A stretch of 7,677 nt of DNA from Sphingomonadales bacterium UBA658 (lineage in GTDB: Bacteria > Pseudomonadota > Alphaproteobacteria > Sphingomonadales > Sphingomonadaceae). Shown here piece after piece: positions 5,617 through 7,677 of the stretch. How positions within the stretch are numbered: position 1 is the stretch's first letter; every line of letters begins with the position of its first letter. The stretch spans positions 1 to 7,677 of the forward strand of contig DBOA01000069.1 of NCBI GenBank assembly GCA_002299195.1, read 5' to 3'. The position numbers were made by a program, and so were the translations under genes. The notes under the pieces were generated by a model. The model had not been told where the DNA came from. It worked only from the letters and a program-made list of their open reading frames with translations, and searched no databases.

Positions 5617-6151
5617 ACCCAAATACATCCTATCGCGCAGTCCAATGAGGAACCGGCGCTGAACGAACGTTTCGTGGTGTTTCTTTGTATGAGGGCAGCT
5701 TTTTGTCTGAAAGCAAAGATCGAGCAACGGGATTTGGAAAACCGCGTTTCAATGTGACAGCTTGGAATGTCCCTTTATTGCCGGGCAAGTATTCGGTTCA
5801 ACAAACCGCCCGGATACAAGGTCATCGCGAAATGCTCCAATCGGAGACATGACCTTACAAGAAGCTGTCTGAACTGGCCAAGTTCACAATCGTGCGGTAG
5901 CGCGGCTTCTAAATGTGCGTATGGCCGCCGCTGTCTAAATAGCGCGACGGGCACATTATTCCCACATCACTAGTAATAGAATGTCGAGAATGCGTCACAA
6001 ATTTGTAGAAAAAATTCGTTCACTTCACCCATAAATCGCAAAAATAACCAACTTGGCGGCAAATTAGCTGGCGGGGCTTCATTGGCGGCTCTGGCGGCAG
6101 GATGGCACACTCAGGATCTACGTAAAACGGCAAGTAGCCGCATCCAACCCC
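5617..6151. other. 535-base region without a supported gene
   Basis: Stops are frequent in all frames and a 68-codon frame at 5767-5973 shows no recognisable content. Visible structure: a weak hairpin ACGAA-CGT-TTCGT (5663-5675) followed by a broken U-tract, a poor terminator candidate for the heme-binding gene; an inverted repeat GGTCAT/ATGACC at 5819-5853 enclosing an inner CTCC-AATC-GGAG stem; TGAACT-GGCCA-AGTTCA at 5870-5886; the 10-base palindrome ACAAATTTGT at 5997-6006; and four TGGCGG words at 6053-6098. Positions about 5950-6060 are AT-richer than their surroundings. It separates convergent units and may be decayed accessory DNA. Confidence 0.45.
6053..6098. repeat. Four clustered TGGCGG words
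   Basis: TTGGCGGC at 6053-6060, CTGGCGGG at 6068-6075, TTGGCGGC at 6082-6089 and CTGGCGGC at 6091-6098, all in the same orientation with start spacings of 15, 14 and 9 bases. They follow an AT-rich patch. An iteron-like or regulator-binding role can be imagined, but in GC-rich DNA such words recur easily. Confidence 0.3.
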
Positions 6152-6418
6152 TCAAATCTCTGCATTCAGCGCCCGGCTCTTGCGCAGCAGCCGATTTATT
6201 TGCCTGCGCCACTCAATTGCCTCGGACGTGTAGACACCGTGCCTCAGCGCGTTCCTATTGCCCTTGGGCGCCCCCGAGCCCTTGGCCCCGCCATGCATTC
6301 GGCAACGCGCCCTGCCACGCGTCGCCGGCGCCTGGCAGAGCGCCCCCGCGCGCGTCTTGGCGCCGCAGCGCGGCGACTGCATCATTGGCCTAAAATTGCG
6401 CCGGTGCGGCCCGCTCAC
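6152..6418 (-). CDS. Small Cys/His 'HGG...GNRNALRHG' protein of unknown function
   Basis: 88 residues, strongly basic. Seen: C18-GAKTRAGAL-C28-x10-C39-RM-H42-GG, a likely C3H zinc-binding module, followed by the hallmark GAPKGNRNALRHGVYT at 49-64 and an Arg-rich helix (about 65-86). From memory this is a widespread small-protein type in alphaproteobacterial and phage-related DNA, often near proteins like its neighbour. I know of no established function; nucleic-acid binding is an inference from charge and the putative zinc site. The ATG overlaps the stop of the upstream 249-residue gene as ATGA, so the two are coupled. The N-terminal 16 residues before the Cys module look unconserved, but no better start is obvious. 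Confidence 0.8.
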   Translation of the reverse strand: MSGPHRRNFRPMMQSPRCGAKTRAGALCQAPATRGRARCRMHGGAKGSGAPKGNRNALRHGVYTSEAIEWRRQINRLLRKSRALNAEI

Positions 6419-7164
6419 TGGCGCGCCTTCCCGCGCGTGGGCTTTTTCAAGTCCGCCACAGCCGCCGGCGCGTCTGGCCCCTCAATAACGGGCGGCGAGG
6501 TGGCCGGTGCGGCACTAGCTTCGCCCACCCCCACATTTCCGACGATGGCCTGCCCGCCACTCTCCACGTTCACCTGTCCTACCGTGATACTCTGCTGCTC
6601 CCCGCCGCGGTGCTTGGCGAGCGCATCCACGTGCCGCATGTACATGCCCATCATCCGCTCCGCCTGTGACAAAAAGACCTTCCGCGCCTCCAAACTCTGG
6701 TCATAGATCATCGCCCGCCTAAGGCACTCGACGGCCGCATTGTGCGTGCCAACCATCTGCGCGCCCAGCATGCCCTCGATCCCGTCCGCCGGTCCGAGGC
6801 TCTCAAACAGGTCAATGGCCTTGACGTACAATGCGTCGCGCTGTGTATCGCCGATCGCCGGTGGCATGGGAATTAGGCTCAAGATTTCCGTCAACTTGGC
6901 GATCTCGACGTCATTTCTGTTGCAGTATGCCACGCTGTCAAAGCGTTCCAGCTTGAAGGGTGGCAGGCGCCCCGAGAGCCGCTCTCTCTCCTCGATTGGC
7001 TTTGCGGGGGCGGGGTTGGCTAATGCCCCTTGCGGATTGAGGGTCGCGAGTTCGCGCTCACCCCCACCAACGTCGCTCGTCTGCGCGGGGGTAGCTCCCC
7101 CGTCAATATTTTCGGGCGTCAAAAAATGGTGATTTGAGATTAGAGCGTGTGTCCAGTCGCGCAC
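6415..7164 (-). CDS. 249-residue conserved hypothetical protein, partner of the HGG protein
   Basis: I do not recognise a named family. Residues 1-68 are Gly/Ala/Pro-rich low complexity. The core about 83-186 is helical, with an EGMLGAQMVGTHNAAVEC segment at 130-147 followed by LRRAM at 148-152, and a second helix QAERMMGMYMRHVDALAKHR at 167-186. Then comes a beta-like stretch, SITVGQVNVESGGQAIVGNV at 192-211, and an Ala/Pro tail with basic end KKPTRGKARQ. From memory, similar proteobacterial hypotheticals share the pattern AAQM-x2-HNAAMEC-x-RRAM and HRGKGQQKVTVEHVHVHAGGQA-I/V-VG, usually beside HGG proteins. The function is unknown. Start GTG 7164 has no clear ribosome binding site, and no downstream ATG precedes the core, so the true start is uncertain (a TTG near residue 15 is possible). 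It is the first gene of a two-gene operon. Confidence 0.75.
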   Translation of the reverse strand: MRDWTHALISNHHFLTPENIDGGATPAQTSDVGGGERELATLNPQGALANPAPAKPIEERERLSGRLPPFKLERFDSVAYCNRNDVEIAKLTEILSLIPMPPAIGDTQRDALYVKAIDLFESLGPADGIEGMLGAQMVGTHNAAVECLRRAMIYDQSLEARKVFLSQAERMMGMYMRHVDALAKHRGGEQQSITVGQVNVESGGQAIVGNVGVGEASAAPATSPPVIEGPDAPAAVADLKKPTRGKARQ

Positions 7165-7234
7165 GCTAGTGCCGCCGGTCGCAACAAAGTGGGGTGACCA
7201 CTGTCGCGTCTACTGGGCATGGGCAGCATATACC

Positions 7235-7264
7235 AAAAAAGCGCCACCCCCGCAATGGGTGGGC
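7235..7264 (-). terminator. Intrinsic terminator facing the two-gene operon
   Basis: On the minus strand GCCCACCC (7264-7257), loop ATTGCGG (7256-7250) and GGGTGGC (7249-7243) form a 7-bp stem with one bulged C, followed by GC and an uninterrupted T6 (7240-7235). It lies about 70 bases before the GTG of the 249-residue gene. It could end an unseen upstream transcript or attenuate the operon. No supported gene ends just before it. Confidence 0.65.
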
Positions 7265-7313
7265 AGTGCAATAATTGCGCCCCTGCGCGCGGTACACACG
7301 GCCAAGAAATAGT

Positions 7314-7354
7314 CCTCGCGCGCGGGCGCGAGGCACCTCTACTGTGCAAGAGGT
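7314..7354 (-). other. Two adjacent stem-loops upstream of the terminator
   Basis: On the minus strand ACCTCT/AGAGGT (7354-7349 with 7340-7335) closes an 8-base loop. It is followed at once by CCTCGCG/CGCGAGG (7333-7327 with 7320-7314), a 7-bp perfect stem with a 6-base loop. Together with the hairpin at 7282-7261 and the terminator they form a run of four structures in about 120 bases. The GC-rich context makes chance stems common. Confidence 0.35.
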
Positions 7355-7402
7355 TGTTTTGTATCTTTGCGCGGCGGCCTCACCGCACGCCACTGAATGT
7401 GG

Positions 7403-7420
7403 GTCAAAGAGCTCTTTGAC
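7403..7420. promoter_or_regulatory. 18-base perfect palindrome
   Basis: GTCAAAGAGCTCTTTGAC is a perfect 9-bp dyad without spacer. This size and symmetry are typical of a dimeric regulator site. No regulator gene in the window is an obvious partner. It is about 240 bases upstream of the two-gene operon start and upstream of the stem-loop cluster, where a promoter for a minus-strand transcript could sit. Confidence 0.45.
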
Positions 7421-7619
7421 GTCGCGGTCATCACCGGCCATGCATACCCCATGTCCATCGGCCCCAGCGCACCCGAAATCATCAAGTTGGTTACACACGC
7501 GGCTTGATCGGCAGCACTGGAACAACAGTACGTTTAGAACTTAGACCATGGGGGTAATAACCGCGTGTACGTTGGGTGCCAACAATAGCACGCCGTCCGC
7601 CAAAAACTCGGTTTGGATT

Positions 7620-7644
7620 TCCATTTCCCCGAAGGAATGGATTT
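7620..7644 (+). terminator. Weak terminator-like hairpin near the window end
   Basis: TCCATT(T)CC (7620-7628) pairs with GGAATGGA (7634-7641) around loop CCGAA with one bulged T, followed by TTTAACTTTTG. The U-tract is broken, and no plus-strand gene is seen before it. TGGATTT occurs on both sides (7614-7620, 7638-7644). It could equally be a dyad without a termination role. Confidence 0.3.
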
Positions 7645-7677
7645 AACTTTTGAAAGTAATGGTAGACGCTGAGGGGT

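Larger units (their letters stand above)
7165..7677. other. 513-base region upstream of the two-gene operon; no supported gene
   Basis: No frame here has recognisable protein content on either strand. In the frame of the 249-residue gene only two amber stops (7212-7210 and 7341-7339) interrupt an otherwise open stretch back to TAA at 7536-7534, including a 47-codon ATG frame at 7482-7339 on the minus strand with no known motif. What stands out is structure: a terminator at 7235-7264, stacked GC-rich hairpins at 7261-7354, an 18-base palindrome at 7403-7420 and a hairpin near the window end at 7620-7641. It may contain an sRNA or a regulatory leader. Confidence 0.45.

Noticed and set aside
5663..5690. 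ACGAA-CGT-TTCGT hairpin as terminator for the heme-binding gene
   Set aside because: Only 5 bp with a 3-base loop and a U-tract interrupted by G and C; too weak to call.
4816..5727. 303-codon open frame on the minus strand
   Set aside because: It runs antisense through the heme-binding gene and then through the tRNA (GGIGRRTSF... part). The real gene on the plus strand has a signal peptide, domain signature and ribosome binding site.
5767..5973. 68-codon plus-strand frame
   Set aside because: Composition is unlike a protein of this genome (many Cys, Ser and Arg), with no motif and no ribosome binding site.
7166..7525. 119-codon minus-strand frame rich in Cys
   Set aside because: It starts at TTG without a ribosome binding site, reads through the GC-rich hairpins and the terminator, and shows no domain. 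The Cys content comes from GC-rich sequence.
1..7677. CRISPR arrays, insertion sequences, rRNA, integrase or toxin-antitoxin genes
   Set aside because: I looked for regularly spaced repeats, transposase or recombinase motifs and paired small toxin-antitoxin genes and saw none in this window.

Overview
The window looks like a stretch of alphaproteobacterial chromosome, most plausibly from a sphingomonad. The support is a Tat-exported CopA with a CopB partner, alphaproteobacterial-style ArsR and ArsC sequences, an alginate-export-family outer-membrane protein, and a small 'HGG' protein of a type I associate with alphaproteobacteria. This placement rests on remembered family resemblance, not on a search.

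Layout. (1) Positions 1-2481 are a copper-resistance block. On the minus strand copA (periplasmic multicopper oxidase) runs into copB (outer membrane, cut by the window edge) with a 4-base ATGA overlap. A CsoR-type copper-sensing repressor gene is divergent on the plus strand. The 74-base gap between copA and csoR holds a textbook CsoR-type operator (ATACCC-N5-GGGTAT), placed between the apparent -35 and -10 of copA. (2) Positions 2482-2856 hold no gene I can support and end in a 28-base near-perfect palindrome, the likely ArsR operator. (3) Positions 2857-4671 are a remodelled arsenic locus on the plus strand: arsR, then a 36-codon remnant of an ArsC-type arsenate reductase with a destroyed active site, then a GTGA-overlapping outer-membrane beta-barrel gene of the alginate-export family. 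No arsenite pump and no complete reductase are present. (4) A tRNA-Leu(CAG) lies at 4851-4937 on the minus strand with a good promoter behind it. Its 3' end faces the metal-resistance block, so it could be the integration point of that block. (5) A secreted heme-binding/GlcG-like protein is encoded at 5140-5616 on the plus strand. (6) Positions 5617-6151 have no supported gene and include an AT-richer patch. (7) Positions 6152-7164 on the minus strand are a two-gene operon of unknown function: a 249-residue protein followed, with ATGA overlap, by an 88-residue Cys/His 'HGG' protein. (8) Positions 7165-7677 have no supported gene but hold an intrinsic terminator facing the two-gene operon, a competing hairpin just before it, and an 18-base perfect palindrome.

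How the genes work together. CsoR should release the copA promoter when cytoplasmic Cu(I) rises, giving periplasmic Cu(I) oxidation by CopA with CopB in the outer membrane. The arsR block looks broken as an arsenic detoxification operon but may still put an outer-membrane channel under ArsR control. The cop block appears less GC-rich than the ars/porin block, which fits separate origins. The most promising undescribed element is the 249-aa/88-aa pair with its possible attenuator leader.
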